This document shows, piece after piece, positions 38,063-46,076 of a stretch of 64,000 nucleotides of DNA. Each line of letters begins with the position of its first letter. Positions within the stretch are counted from its first letter, which is position 1. Below the pieces are notes generated by a model. That model searched no databases. It was not told where the DNA came from and saw only the letters and a program-made list of their open reading frames with translations. The stretch is from Paralimibaculum aggregatum (lineage in GTDB: Bacteria; Pseudomonadota; Alphaproteobacteria; Rhodobacterales; Rhodobacteraceae). The position numbers were made by a program, and so were the translations under genes. The stretch is taken from positions 1-64,000 of the forward strand of contig NZ_BSYI01000007.1 in NCBI RefSeq assembly GCF_030270585.1. Reading direction: 5' to 3'.

Positions 38063-39802
38063 ATGGTGTTGCGTGTTGTTGCCGCGATGCGAACGCGGAT
38101 CGCGGCAGTTTCGGCCGCTACGATGCTTGTCGGGATGCTTGTCGGAGCGATGCCCTGGATGTCCGGCGAGGCCGCCGCCCAGGCGCAGCCGGCGCGTCCC
38201 CCGGGGCAGGTCTACACCCGCGAGACGGTCGAGCCGCAGATCCCGCAGCGCCCCGGCGCGCTCGCGGCCGAGGAGGCCCCGGCACTGGTGGCACCGCTGC
38301 CGCCGAGCCCCGGCGCGCCGCAGGCCGGCGGCGTGAGCTTCGTGCTGAACGGCGTCGATTTCGCCGGCTCCAGCGTCTATGCCCCGGAGGCGCTGCAGGC
38401 CCTGGTGGCCGACCGCATCGGCGAGCCGGTGGATTTCGGCGGGCTGAAGGAGATCACCGACGCGGTCGAGGCGCTCTATCGCGGCGACGGCTATCTCGCG
38501 GTGCGCGCGGTGATCCCGGCGCAGCGCATCGCCGGCGGCCGGGTGCGGGTGCAGATCGTCGAGGCGGCGATCGCCGAGGTGGTGATCCGCGGCGATCTCG
38601 GCCGCGCCGAGCCGCAGGTGCGCCGCAGCCTCGAACGGGTGGTCGGGCTGAAGCCGGTGCGCAGCACCGATGTCGAGCGCGCGCTGCTGCTCGCCCGCGA
38701 CCTGCCCGGCGTCAACCTGCTCGGCGCGCTGCGGGCGCGCCAGTCCGAGGTGCCGGGCGAGCTGGTGCTGCTGGTCGAGGGCCAGCTCGCGGCGCTCGAC
38801 GGGTTCGTCAGCCTGTCCAACTTCGCCGCCGACACCGCCGGGCCGCTGGTCGCCACCGGCGGCGCGGCGGTCAACAGCGCGCTGCTCTCGGGCGACCGCT
38901 TCGAGGTGGTCGGGCTCACCGCGCTCGACATCGGCGAGGAGCTGCTCGGCCAGATCAGCTATGCCGCGCCGACCGGGGTGGAGGGGCTGCGCGCCTTCCT
39001 CACCGCCTCCAGCACCTATTCGCACAGCGGCGGCCCGCTGACCCCGTTCGACATCCACTACCGCTCGCAGATCGTGCGCACCGGGCTCGACTATGCGGTG
39101 ATCCGCTCGCGCGATCGCACCGTCTCGGTGCAGGGCGGCTTCGAATGGGTGCACCAGGACAGCGACGCGCTGATCGACACGATCGAGATCGACGAGGACC
39201 TGCGCGTGCTGTTCTCGAAGGTCAGGCTGATCGAGCCCGATCTCGTCGGCGGGCTGCTCGATGCCGAGCTCGAGCTGCGCCTCGGGCTCGACGCGCTCGG
39301 CGCCAACCAGCGCGGCGGCCCGCGCCCGCCGGGCTTCGAGCCGGCCGACCTCTCCTTCTTCACCGCCGGGATCGACCTCGACTATCGCCGCCCGCTGCCG
39401 GCAGGGTTCACCCTGCGCGCGCGGGCCCAGGGGCAGATCTCCACCGGCGACCTGCCGAGCTTCGAGACCTTCTCGCTCGGCAACTACACCATCGGCCGCG
39501 GCTTCAGCCCGGGCGCGGTCTCGGGCGACAACGGCATCGCCGGCGGGCTGGAGATCGCCTGGGCGATCCCGCTGACCGAGATCCCCGGCGTGGCGGCGCC
39601 GGAGCTCTTCGGCTTCGTCGAGGGCGGCCGCGCCTGGATCGACGGCGCGAGCGCCGGGCTGACCTCGCTCGGCGGCGGCGTGCGGTTCCAGCTCCTCGAG
39701 CGGCTCGACGCGGAGGTGACGGTGGCGGTGCCGGTGCAGGCCAGCGATCTCGTGCAGGACGACGGGGTGCGGGGGCTGTTCCGCATCACCGCCTTCTTCT
39801 AA
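38063..39802 (+). CDS. TpsB/FhaC/ShlB-type two-partner secretion transporter
   Basis: 579 residues. Signal peptide (AAVSAATMLVGMLVGAMPWM region), a Pro-rich N-terminal plug area (RPPGQVYTRETVEPQIPQRP), POTRA domains (FVLNGVDFAGSSVYAPEALQ, AVEALYRGDGYLAVRAVIPA, VQIVEAAIAEVVIRGD, then a second POTRA to about 240), then a 16-strand barrel with FSLGNYTIGRGFSPGAVSGD (the TpsB L6 'Arg-Gly-Phe/Tyr' motif) and a C-terminal aromatic strand RGLFRITAFF. Such proteins export a TpsA partner across the outer membrane. No TpsA gene is adjacent; the next gene encodes a CHAT lipoprotein instead. GGGGGAG precedes the ATG. Confidence 0.92.
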   Translation: MVLRVVAAMRTRIAAVSAATMLVGMLVGAMPWMSGEAAAQAQPARPPGQVYTRETVEPQIPQRPGALAAEEAPALVAPLPPSPGAPQAGGVSFVLNGVDFAGSSVYAPEALQALVADRIGEPVDFGGLKEITDAVEALYRGDGYLAVRAVIPAQRIAGGRVRVQIVEAAIAEVVIRGDLGRAEPQVRRSLERVVGLKPVRSTDVERALLLARDLPGVNLLGALRARQSEVPGELVLLVEGQLAALDGFVSLSNFAADTAGPLVATGGAAVNSALLSGDRFEVVGLTALDIGEELLGQISYAAPTGVEGLRAFLTASSTYSHSGGPLTPFDIHYRSQIVRTGLDYAVIRSRDRTVSVQGGFEWVHQDSDALIDTIEIDEDLRVLFSKVRLIEPDLVGGLLDAELELRLGLDALGANQRGGPRPPGFEPADLSFFTAGIDLDYRRPLPAGFTLRARAQGQISTGDLPSFETFSLGNYTIGRGFSPGAVSGDNGIAGGLEIAWAIPLTEIPGVAAPELFGFVEGGRAWIDGASAGLTSLGGGVRFQLLERLDAEVTVAVPVQASDLVQDDGVRGLFRITAFF

Positions 39803-39844
39803 TCTGAGCGTACCGGTGCGCGTGACCCCGAGGGAGGCCCCCTG

Positions 39845-42478
39845 ATGACCCGCCGCACGAAGCCCCGTTCCCCCCTCGCCGCGGCCGTGGCCTGCGGCCT
39901 CCTGCTGCTCGGCGGCTGCGCCGAGCGTGCCGCGGCGCCCGCGCCGGCGCCGGGGGAGACCGCGGGCGGGGCGAGCCAGGCCGGCGGGCTGGTCGATCTG
40001 CAGCGCCAGGCCTTCGCCGACAACGCGCTGATGCGCTTCGAGGATGCCGAGACGCTGTATCGCGAGGCGGCACAGCGCTCCGCTTCCGGGATCGCCCCGG
40101 GCAGCCCCGAGCAGCTCGAGCAGGAGCTCTATCTCGCGCTCAACAAGAGCAATCTCGGCGAATTCCAGCCGGCGGACGCGCTGTTTGCCAGCGCGCTGGC
40201 GGGCATCGAGCGCTCCGGCAGCCTGATCCCGCGGGTGCGCGGCGCGGTGTTCCACGCGCAGCACCTGCTCAACCAGGGCAGGGCGGTGGAGACCGTGGCC
40301 GAGACCCAGCGGGCGATCAAGCTCGGCGAGGCGGCGATCGCCGAGGGCGCGGCGGAGCGCGGCGTCGACGGGCTGGCCGAGCAGCCGGCGGCCTTCGTGA
40401 TGGGGCCGCAGGGGCTCGAGATCCCGCAGGAGACCGCGAAGCTGCTGGCCGGGGAGGCCGGGCTCGACGTCTCCGGCGGGCTCGCCACCGACCGGCTGAC
40501 CCCACGCGAGCAGCTCTCGATCCTGCTCGCCCAGGCCTATTACGTCGAGGCCAGCGCCGGGCGCGGCGGCGCCGGCGGCGACACCGCCGAGCGGCTCGCC
40601 CGGGCGCGCGGCCATCTCGAGGCGGCGCCGGAGATCAACGCGCTCTGGCTGCGGGCCGAGCTCGCCCGGCTCTCCGCCGATCTGGCCTTCGAGCGCGGCG
40701 ATCTCGACCTTGCCGACGACGAGAGCGCCAGCGCGGTGCGGATCGCCCGGCGCTTTGCCGCCGGCGAGCGGCCGGAGGCGCTGCTCCGGCTGCAGCAAGG
40801 GCGGATCCGGCTCGAGGCGGGGGATGTCTCCGGCGCGCGCGACGCCTTCGACCGGGCGCTGGCGATCCTCGCCCGCGGCGGCCGCGGGGTCTCGTTCGAC
40901 GCGCTGGCGCCCTATCTCGAGCTGCTGGCCGAGGAGCCCGACAGCCCGGCGCGCTCGGAGGCGATCTTCCTGGCGCTGCAGCAGCTGCGCAACCCGGCCA
41001 CCTCCGACACGCTGGCCCGGCTCGCCGCGCGCCTCGCCGCCGGCGACGGCCCCGCGGCCGAGGCGATCCGCGCGCTGCAGGATGCCGAGCTGGCGGTGAA
41101 CCGCGAGGCGGCCCGGCTCGACCGGCTCTCCGCCGCCTCGCCGCGCGACGTCAACGCGATCCGCCTGACCCGCACGCGCCTCGCCAGCGCCCGGGCCGCG
41201 CAGGCCGCCGCCCAGGCCGCGGTGGCGCAGGCCGCGCCAAACTTCCAGCAGATCGGCGATCGCTCGGTGGATCTCGCCGCCTTCCAGGCCTCGCTGCGCC
41301 CGGGCGAGCTCTTCGTGCAGGTGCGCCTCGGGCGCGAGGGCGGCGCGGTGGCCGCGGTCACCCGCTCGCGGGTCACGCTCGCGCCGCTCGACATCGGCGA
41401 GGCCGAGGCGGCGGCGATCGTCGGCCGGGTGCGCGACAGCGTCTACAGCCCGTTCTTCGACGTGCGCGGCGCGCAGGAGCTCTATCGCCGCGTGCTGGCG
41501 CCGGTCCAGGCGGATATCGACGCCGCCGAGGCGGTGATCGTGGCGCCGGACGGGCCGCTGCTCTCGCTGCCGCCGGCGCTCTATGTCGCCGGCGATCTCT
41601 CGGGCTATGCCGACCGCTCGCTGGACTATTCCCGGGTGCGCTGGTTCGGTGCCGAGAGTGCGGTCTCGGTGACGCTCTCGGTCGCCTCCTTCCACCATCT
41701 GCGGCAGGTGGCGCCCTCCGCCGCGCCGGAGCCCTATCGCGGCTTCGGCGGCTTCGTACCGTTCGGCCCGGGCCAGGCGTCGGTGGTGCAGGCGCGGCGC
41801 GAGGCGCCGCCGGTCTGCCTCGAGGTGCTGGCCAATCTCGGCGCGCTGGCGCCGCTGCCGGCCACCGATGGCGAGGTCCGCCGGCTGGCGCGGCTCTCCG
41901 GCGCCGCCGCCCCGCAGGCGGTGCTTACCGGCCCCGCCTTCACCGACAGCGCGGTGCTGGCCGGGGATCTCGGCCGCGCCCGCATCCTGCATTTCGCCAC
42001 CCACGGCATCCTGCCGCTCTCGGCGGACTGCCTGCCCGAGCCGGCGCTGGCGACCTCGCTGGCGCCGGCCGGCGATGGCGACGGGCTGCTCGAGGCGGGC
42101 GAGATCGTCGAGCTCGCGCTGGATGCCGATCTCGTGGTGCTCTCGGCCTGCGACACCGGCGGGCGCGGTGCCGGCTCGGCGCTCGGCACCGGCTTCCGCG
42201 GCTCCGGCGGCGAGGCGCTCTCGGGGCTGGTGCGGGCCTTCTTCTATGCCGGCGCGCGCAACGTGGTCGCCTCGCACTGGCTGGTGCCCGATGCCGAGAC
42301 CGGCCGGCTGATGGACCGGCTCTACGAGGGCCTCGGCGCCGGCGAGAGCCCGGCGGCGGCGATGCGCGCGGCGCGGGCCTCGCTGGCCACCGTGCCGGAG
42401 AGCTCGCATCCGTTCTACTGGGCCGCCTTCTCGGCGATCGGCGATGCCGCGCGGGCGCCGCGCGGCGGCGCGGGCTGA
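39845..42478 (+). CDS. CHAT-domain (caspase-like) lipoprotein with TPR-like repeats
   Basis: 877 residues. A type II signal peptide with lipobox LGGC (Cys about 25) points to envelope location. The middle has alpha-helical TPR-like repeats (DNALMRFEDAETLYREAAQR and onwards). The C-terminal CHAT domain (about 560-875) keeps the catalytic pair His720 (ILHFATHGILPL) and Cys769 (VVLSACDTGG), followed by GEALSGLVRAFFYAGARNVV and ASHWLVPD. CHAT proteins are clan CD proteases related to separase and caspases. It sits 40 bp after the TpsB gene and 14 bp before the TagF-domain gene. A periplasmic, lipid-anchored CHAT protease next to TpsB is unusual; target unknown. Confidence 0.92.
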   Translation: MTRRTKPRSPLAAAVACGLLLLGGCAERAAAPAPAPGETAGGASQAGGLVDLQRQAFADNALMRFEDAETLYREAAQRSASGIAPGSPEQLEQELYLALNKSNLGEFQPADALFASALAGIERSGSLIPRVRGAVFHAQHLLNQGRAVETVAETQRAIKLGEAAIAEGAAERGVDGLAEQPAAFVMGPQGLEIPQETAKLLAGEAGLDVSGGLATDRLTPREQLSILLAQAYYVEASAGRGGAGGDTAERLARARGHLEAAPEINALWLRAELARLSADLAFERGDLDLADDESASAVRIARRFAAGERPEALLRLQQGRIRLEAGDVSGARDAFDRALAILARGGRGVSFDALAPYLELLAEEPDSPARSEAIFLALQQLRNPATSDTLARLAARLAAGDGPAAEAIRALQDAELAVNREAARLDRLSAASPRDVNAIRLTRTRLASARAAQAAAQAAVAQAAPNFQQIGDRSVDLAAFQASLRPGELFVQVRLGREGGAVAAVTRSRVTLAPLDIGEAEAAAIVGRVRDSVYSPFFDVRGAQELYRRVLAPVQADIDAAEAVIVAPDGPLLSLPPALYVAGDLSGYADRSLDYSRVRWFGAESAVSVTLSVASFHHLRQVAPSAAPEPYRGFGGFVPFGPGQASVVQARREAPPVCLEVLANLGALAPLPATDGEVRRLARLSGAAAPQAVLTGPAFTDSAVLAGDLGRARILHFATHGILPLSADCLPEPALATSLAPAGDGDGLLEAGEIVELALDADLVVLSACDTGGRGAGSALGTGFRGSGGEALSGLVRAFFYAGARNVVASHWLVPDAETGRLMDRLYEGLGAGESPAAAMRAARASLATVPESSHPFYWAAFSAIGDAARAPRGGAG

Positions 42479-42491
42479 GGGGCCGGGGGCG

Positions 42492-44054
42492 GTGCTGCAG
42501 ACGGGCTATTACGGCAAGGCCCCTTCGGCAGGGGATTTCATCGGCCGCGGCCTGCCGCGGGCGCTGACCCGGCGCTGGGACCGCTGGATGGAGCTGGGCC
42601 TGCGCGAGGCGATGCAGGCCGGCGGCGGCGGCGCCTGGCGCTTCGTCGCCGGCGAGGGGGTGTTCGGCCCGGAGGCGGTCTCCGGCGTCTTCCAGCTCAG
42701 CCAGGACCGGGTGGGCCGGCGCTTCCCCTTCCTCGTGGCGGTGACCGGCGGGCTCGTCGGCGCCGCCGACCCGTGGTTCGACGCCGCCGAGGCGCTGGTG
42801 ACGGAGGCCCGCGGCGGCGGGCTCGGGCCGGAGGACCTCGCCGCGCGCTGTGCCGCGATGCCGCCGCCGCTGGGGCCGGGGCCGGTGCCGGGCGGCGGCG
42901 TCGCGGTGTTCTGGCTGGGCGCCGAGCCGCGCAGCCCGCATGCCTTCGCCAGCCTCGAGGCGCTGGCCGCGGGCGGGCTCGCCGCGCTGTTCGCCGCCGG
43001 CGGGCCGGCCGAGCCGATCGGCGCGGCCGAGACCTTCGACCCGGACGACAGCGCCCGCCTCGCGGCGGAGGCCGGCTACGCGCCCGATGCCGTGCCCGCG
43101 GTGCCGCTGCCCGACGAGCCCGTGGATCTCGACGATCTCTTCGCCGAGGTCGGGCTGGGCGAGGGGGCGCCCGCCGCGCCCGCCGACGAGCCCGGCGCCG
43201 GTCCCGCCCCGGAAACCTCCGCCGGGCTGCCGTCCGAGGCGCTCCCGCCGGCGTCCGGGCCTGCCGCAGCACCAGACGAGCCGGCGGAGGCGCCCTCTGG
43301 GCCGCTGCCCGGGGACGCGATGGATCTCGACGATCTCCTTGCCGATGTCGGGCTGGCCGAGGGAGCCCCTGCCGCGCCCGCCGACCCGCCCGGCGCCGGC
43401 CCCGCCCCGGAAACCTCCGCCGGGCTGCCGGCCGAGGCGCTCCCGCCGGTGGCCGGGCCTGCGGTTGCACCAGACGAGCCGGCGGATCCGCCAGCTGGGC
43501 CGCTGCCCGGGGACCCGGTGGATCTCGACGATCTCCTTGCCGATGTCGGGCTGGCCGAGGGAGTCCCTGCCGCGCCCGCCGATCCGCCCGGCGCCGGTCC
43601 CGCCGCGGAAACCTCCGCCGGGCAGCCGGCCGAGGCGCTCCCGCCGGCAGCCGGGCCTGCCGCTTCGCCTGACGATCCGGAGGAGCCGCCCCCTGCGGCG
43701 GCGCCGCTGCCCTCCCTCGACGAGCTGCTGCCGCCCGAGCGCCCGCTGCCGGAGAGCGGGACCGCCCCGCTGCCCTCCGCCGCCCTCGGCCCGGCCGAGG
43801 AGGTCGCGCCGCCCGGCGCGGTGATCCTCCCCGACGATGCCGGCGCGCCGCTGCCGCCCTTGCCCGACGACGGCGATGCCATCCTGCCGCCGGCCCCGGC
43901 GGAGGAGGAGCCACGCATCGACCTCGACCGGCTCTTCGATCTCGGCCCCGAGATCGAGGCCGACCCCGACCCCGAGACCGACCCCGAGACCGCGCCGGAG
44001 ACCGGCCAGGGGGCCGGCCGCGGCGCCGGCGATCGCGGCTCCGGGCGGCAGTGA
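42492..44054 (+). CDS. tagF: TagF (ImpM) domain protein with acidic Pro-rich repeat tail
   Basis: 520 residues from a GTG at 42492, 14 nt after the CHAT stop with GAGGGGCCGGGGG upstream; an ATG at 42444 overlapping CHAT is the alternative. Residues about 3-170 match the TagF/ImpM domain (TGYYGKAPSAGDFIGRGLPR, RVGRRFPFLVAVTGG, FWLGAEPRSPHAFASLEAL), known as post-translational repressors of type VI secretion acting with PpkA/PppA. The remaining about 350 residues are acidic and Pro/Ala-rich, with a 66-residue unit repeated three times. No T6SS structural gene is in the window. It may link the kinase encoded divergently to the TpsB/CHAT unit. Confidence 0.85.
   Translation: MLQTGYYGKAPSAGDFIGRGLPRALTRRWDRWMELGLREAMQAGGGGAWRFVAGEGVFGPEAVSGVFQLSQDRVGRRFPFLVAVTGGLVGAADPWFDAAEALVTEARGGGLGPEDLAARCAAMPPPLGPGPVPGGGVAVFWLGAEPRSPHAFASLEALAAGGLAALFAAGGPAEPIGAAETFDPDDSARLAAEAGYAPDAVPAVPLPDEPVDLDDLFAEVGLGEGAPAAPADEPGAGPAPETSAGLPSEALPPASGPAAAPDEPAEAPSGPLPGDAMDLDDLLADVGLAEGAPAAPADPPGAGPAPETSAGLPAEALPPVAGPAVAPDEPADPPAGPLPGDPVDLDDLLADVGLAEGVPAAPADPPGAGPAAETSAGQPAEALPPAAGPAASPDDPEEPPPAAAPLPSLDELLPPERPLPESGTAPLPSAALGPAEEVAPPGAVILPDDAGAPLPPLPDDGDAILPPAPAEEEPRIDLDRLFDLGPEIEADPDPETDPETAPETGQGAGRGAGDRGSGRQ
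43123..43716 (+). repeat. Three tandem 198-bp (66-codon) repeats in the TagF-domain gene
   Basis: Units begin at 43123, 43321 and 43519, each opening with TGGATCTCGACGATCTC and encoding DLDDL-A-VGL-EG-PAAPAD then PGAGPA-ETSAG-P. Spacing is exactly 198 bp, so the frame is kept; most differences are single bases. The last unit decays at its end. Recent in-frame duplication of a disordered acidic module. Confidence 0.9.
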
Positions 44055-44150
44055 GCGCCACGCGCGCTTGACCGCTGCCCGGTCGCCCCGATAGTTGGGG
44101 AACGCATCCGGCGGGCGTCCCGCTGCATGGCAAGGGAGAGCCGACACGCG

Positions 44151-44924
44151 ATGCCCCGCTTCGCCGCCAATCTCACCATGATGTTCACCGAGCGCCCGTT
44201 CCTCGAGCGCTTCGCCGCCGCGCGGGCGGCCGGCTTCGAGGCGGTGGAGTTCCTCTTCCCCTACGAGCACGATGCCGCGGAGATCCGCGCCGCGCTCGAC
44301 GGGGCGGGCCTCGCGCTGGCGCTGATGAACACGCCCCCCGGCGACTGGGAGGCCGGCGAGCGCGGGCTGGCCTCGCTGCCGGGGCGGGTGCCCGACTTCG
44401 TCGCCTCGATCCGCCAGGCGCTGGCCTATGCCGAGGTGCTGCGGCCCGAGCGCATCCACGTGATGGCCGGGATCAGCCGCGGCCCCTGGGCGCGCTCGAT
44501 CTACGCCGCCAATCTCAGCCGTGCCTGCGAGATGGCGCCGCAGCAGCAGTTCACCATCGAGCCGATCAATGCCCGCGACATGCCGGGCTACCACATCGTC
44601 GAGACGCAGGATGCGCGCACCGTGATCGACGCCGTGGGCAAGGGCAATCTCGGCCTGCAGCTCGACCTCTACCATCTGCAGATCACCGAGGGCGACGTGA
44701 CCCGGCGCATCGAGGCGCTCTCGCCGCTGATCCGCCACGTGCAGATCGCCTCGGTGCCGGCGCGCCACGAGCCCGATGGCGGCGAGCTCGCGCTCGACCA
44801 TCTGCTCGGGGTGCTCGACCGGATCGGCTATACCGGCTGGATCGGCTGCGAGTACCGCCCCGCCGGCGAGACCGAGGCCGGGCTCGGCTGGTTCGCCCGC
44901 TGGGCCCGCCCGGCCGGGGGCTGA
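44151..44924 (+). CDS. hyi: Hydroxypyruvate isomerase-like TIM-barrel enzyme (Hyi)
   Basis: 257 residues. MPRFAANLTMMFTERPFLER, GFEAVEFLFPYEHDA and LALMNTPPGDWEAGERGLAS are signature segments of Hyi/OtnI isomerases. The metal/catalytic residues fall at Glu137 (FTIEPINARDMPGYH), Asp172 (LQLDLYHLQ), His196 (IRHVQIAS) and Glu234 (IGCEYRP). It interconverts hydroxypyruvate and tartronate semialdehyde, or 2-oxo-tetronates. The loop before Glu137 is a few residues shorter than usual. Start taken at MPRFAANL rather than the upstream ATG at 44127. Not obviously part of the TagF unit; no glyoxylate-carboligase genes are adjacent. Confidence 0.9.
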   Translation: MPRFAANLTMMFTERPFLERFAAARAAGFEAVEFLFPYEHDAAEIRAALDGAGLALALMNTPPGDWEAGERGLASLPGRVPDFVASIRQALAYAEVLRPERIHVMAGISRGPWARSIYAANLSRACEMAPQQQFTIEPINARDMPGYHIVETQDARTVIDAVGKGNLGLQLDLYHLQITEGDVTRRIEALSPLIRHVQIASVPARHEPDGGELALDHLLGVLDRIGYTGWIGCEYRPAGETEAGLGWFARWARPAGG

Positions 44925-45039
44925 ACCCGGAGCCTTCCCGACCCCGCGCCGGGGCGCCCCGGCGCCGCGCCCGGTCTCCGCGACCGCATGTTTCGGCCTT
45001 TGCCGGTGGCCTGCCGGCCCCCGCCAGCGCCCGACCGGG

Positions 45040-45104
45040 CCCGCCCCCACCCCCACCGCCGCCTTGCGCGTTGCGCGCAAGGCGGCGGTGGGGGTGGGGG
45101 CGGG
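45040..45104. repeat. Perfect 31-bp inverted repeat with 3-nt loop
   Basis: Left arm 45040-45070 begins CCCGCCCCCACCCCCACCG and ends TTGCGCG; loop TTG (45071-45073); right arm 45074-45104 is its exact complement. One more G-C pair (45039/45105) extends it to 32 bp. Both arms are strongly purine/pyrimidine-biased (G-rich on one strand). No T-run follows, so it is not a standard terminator. Confidence 0.95.
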
Positions 45105-45408
45105 CTTTCGCGCGGCGGCGGAGCGATGCCCGCAAGGGCATTGCGGGCCGGAGCGCCACGGGGCGGGCCGGGCGGGGCCTTCGCGCCGCGCAGTGCCGGC
45201 GGGCGGGATCTTCTGGCGCTGCGGTCTGCCTTCCGGATGTCGGCACTGGCGGGAGAGCAGACCCGCGTTTCGGCCCTGCCGGGTGGATCGGCCCGGGCCC
45301 CGCGCGCGGCAGACGGCGCGCGGCTCGTGGCGGCGGGATGCCGGCCGCGGGGCGGCGTCGGCAAAGGCGGCCTGGCCCTGCCATTGCCCTCTGCACGTCC
45401 CTCGCTCG

Positions 45409-45439
45409 CCCCGGCGCGTCCTGCGCGCCGGGGCCTTTT
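45409..45439 (+). terminator. Rho-independent terminator
   Basis: CCCCGGCGCG (45409-45418), loop TCCTG, CGCGCCGGGG (45424-45433), then CCTTTTCG: a perfect 10-bp GC stem and a T-run, reading on the plus strand. No annotated plus-strand gene ends near it; hyi stops about 485 bp earlier. Confidence 0.85.
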
Positions 45440-45610
45440 CGTCCCGGGTCATCGCGTTAGGCCGTTGCGGCGGGCCATCCTTGCAGGACGCGGGGCGAAA
45501 CATTTGAAACGCGGTCGCGGCGGCGCTGCAAAGAGCGTGAAACGCCGGGTTCCCATCTTCCGCCCGATGCCAGGGCGGTGCCTGCCGCCCGCCAGCGAGA
45601 GGAGAGCCCG

Positions 45611-45784
45611 ATGTCCCCGATCCACCCCGACCGCCGCCGCGGTCGCCCCGTCGCCAGGCTGCGGAGCCCCTCCGAGGGCGATGCCCGGCGCTGGACCCGT
45701 GCGCTGGGGGAGGCCGAGCGCGGCCGGCCGCAGCATCTGCGCAGCCTGCTGGCGGCCCGCCCGCGGCGGCCGCTGCCGATCTGA
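45611..45784 (+). CDS. Small basic protein, hypothetical
   Basis: 57 residues, rich in Arg (HPDRRRGRPVARLRSPSEGD). No family recognised. The reason to list it is a strong ribosome-binding site (GCGAGAGGAGAGCCCG directly before the ATG) and the overlap of its stop with the next small frame (TGATG at 45782-45786). It lies about 170 bp after the intrinsic terminator. GC bias could produce such a frame by chance. Confidence 0.35.
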   Translation: MSPIHPDRRRGRPVARLRSPSEGDARRWTRALGEAERGRPQHLRSLLAARPRRPLPI

Positions 45785-45999
45785 TGCTGCGCGGGATCGT
45801 GCCGGCGCCGGGGCGGATCGCGGGCCCGGCGCTCGGGCTGGCCCGGCGCCTGCCGGCGGCGCTGCTGCATCCGCTCCGGGCGCGGGCCGCCTGCGCGCTG
45901 CTGGCCGGGTCGCTGGCCGGCGGCCCCGTGCCGTTCTCCGGCAGCTGCGACGGCGTGCCGCTTGCCGCCGAGACGGCGCCCCTCGCGGCGGGCCGCTAG
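45784..45999 (+). CDS. Small hydrophobic protein, hypothetical
   Basis: 71 residues, one moderately hydrophobic segment (RAACALLAGSLAGGPVPF, about 34-51) and two cysteines. No family recognised. Its ATG shares a base with the stop of the preceding small frame, suggesting coupling if that frame is translated. It runs into the 46-kb tandem array. Confidence 0.28.
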   Translation: MLRGIVPAPGRIAGPALGLARRLPAALLHPLRARAACALLAGSLAGGPVPFSGSCDGVPLAAETAPLAAGR

Positions 46000-46076
46000 G
46001 GGCCGGGGTGGGCACGGCTGGCAGGGCGCCCCGTGCCGCAAGCCGCCGGGACGAGGCCGGCGGCCGCCCGGGCGCC

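Larger units (their letters stand above)
44925..45610. other. Non-coding zone with long hairpin and orphan terminator
   Basis: About 690 bp with no gene that can be supported: the open frames here are GC-driven and carry no motif or ribosome-binding site. It holds a 31-bp perfect inverted repeat (45040-45104) and an intrinsic terminator (45409-45439) about 485 bp downstream of hyi. A small RNA gene ending at the terminator is possible. Confidence 0.5.

Noticed and set aside
37190-42409. A 1739-codon open frame on the minus strand spanning the TpsB and CHAT genes
   Set aside because: It is the antisense of motif-rich plus-strand genes; only its last 217 codons (the OmpA-like protein at 37190-37843) carry a signal peptide, ribosome-binding site and family motifs.
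38063-44054. Search for a TpsA (filamentous hemagglutinin-type) substrate gene in the TpsB locus
   Set aside because: No protein with a TPS secretion domain or beta-helical repeats was found; the CHAT protein has a lipobox instead.
41940-45503. Long minus-strand frame over TagF and the hairpin zone
   Set aside because: Antisense of the TagF repeats and hyi; repetitive Arg/Gly/Leu composition and no start signal.
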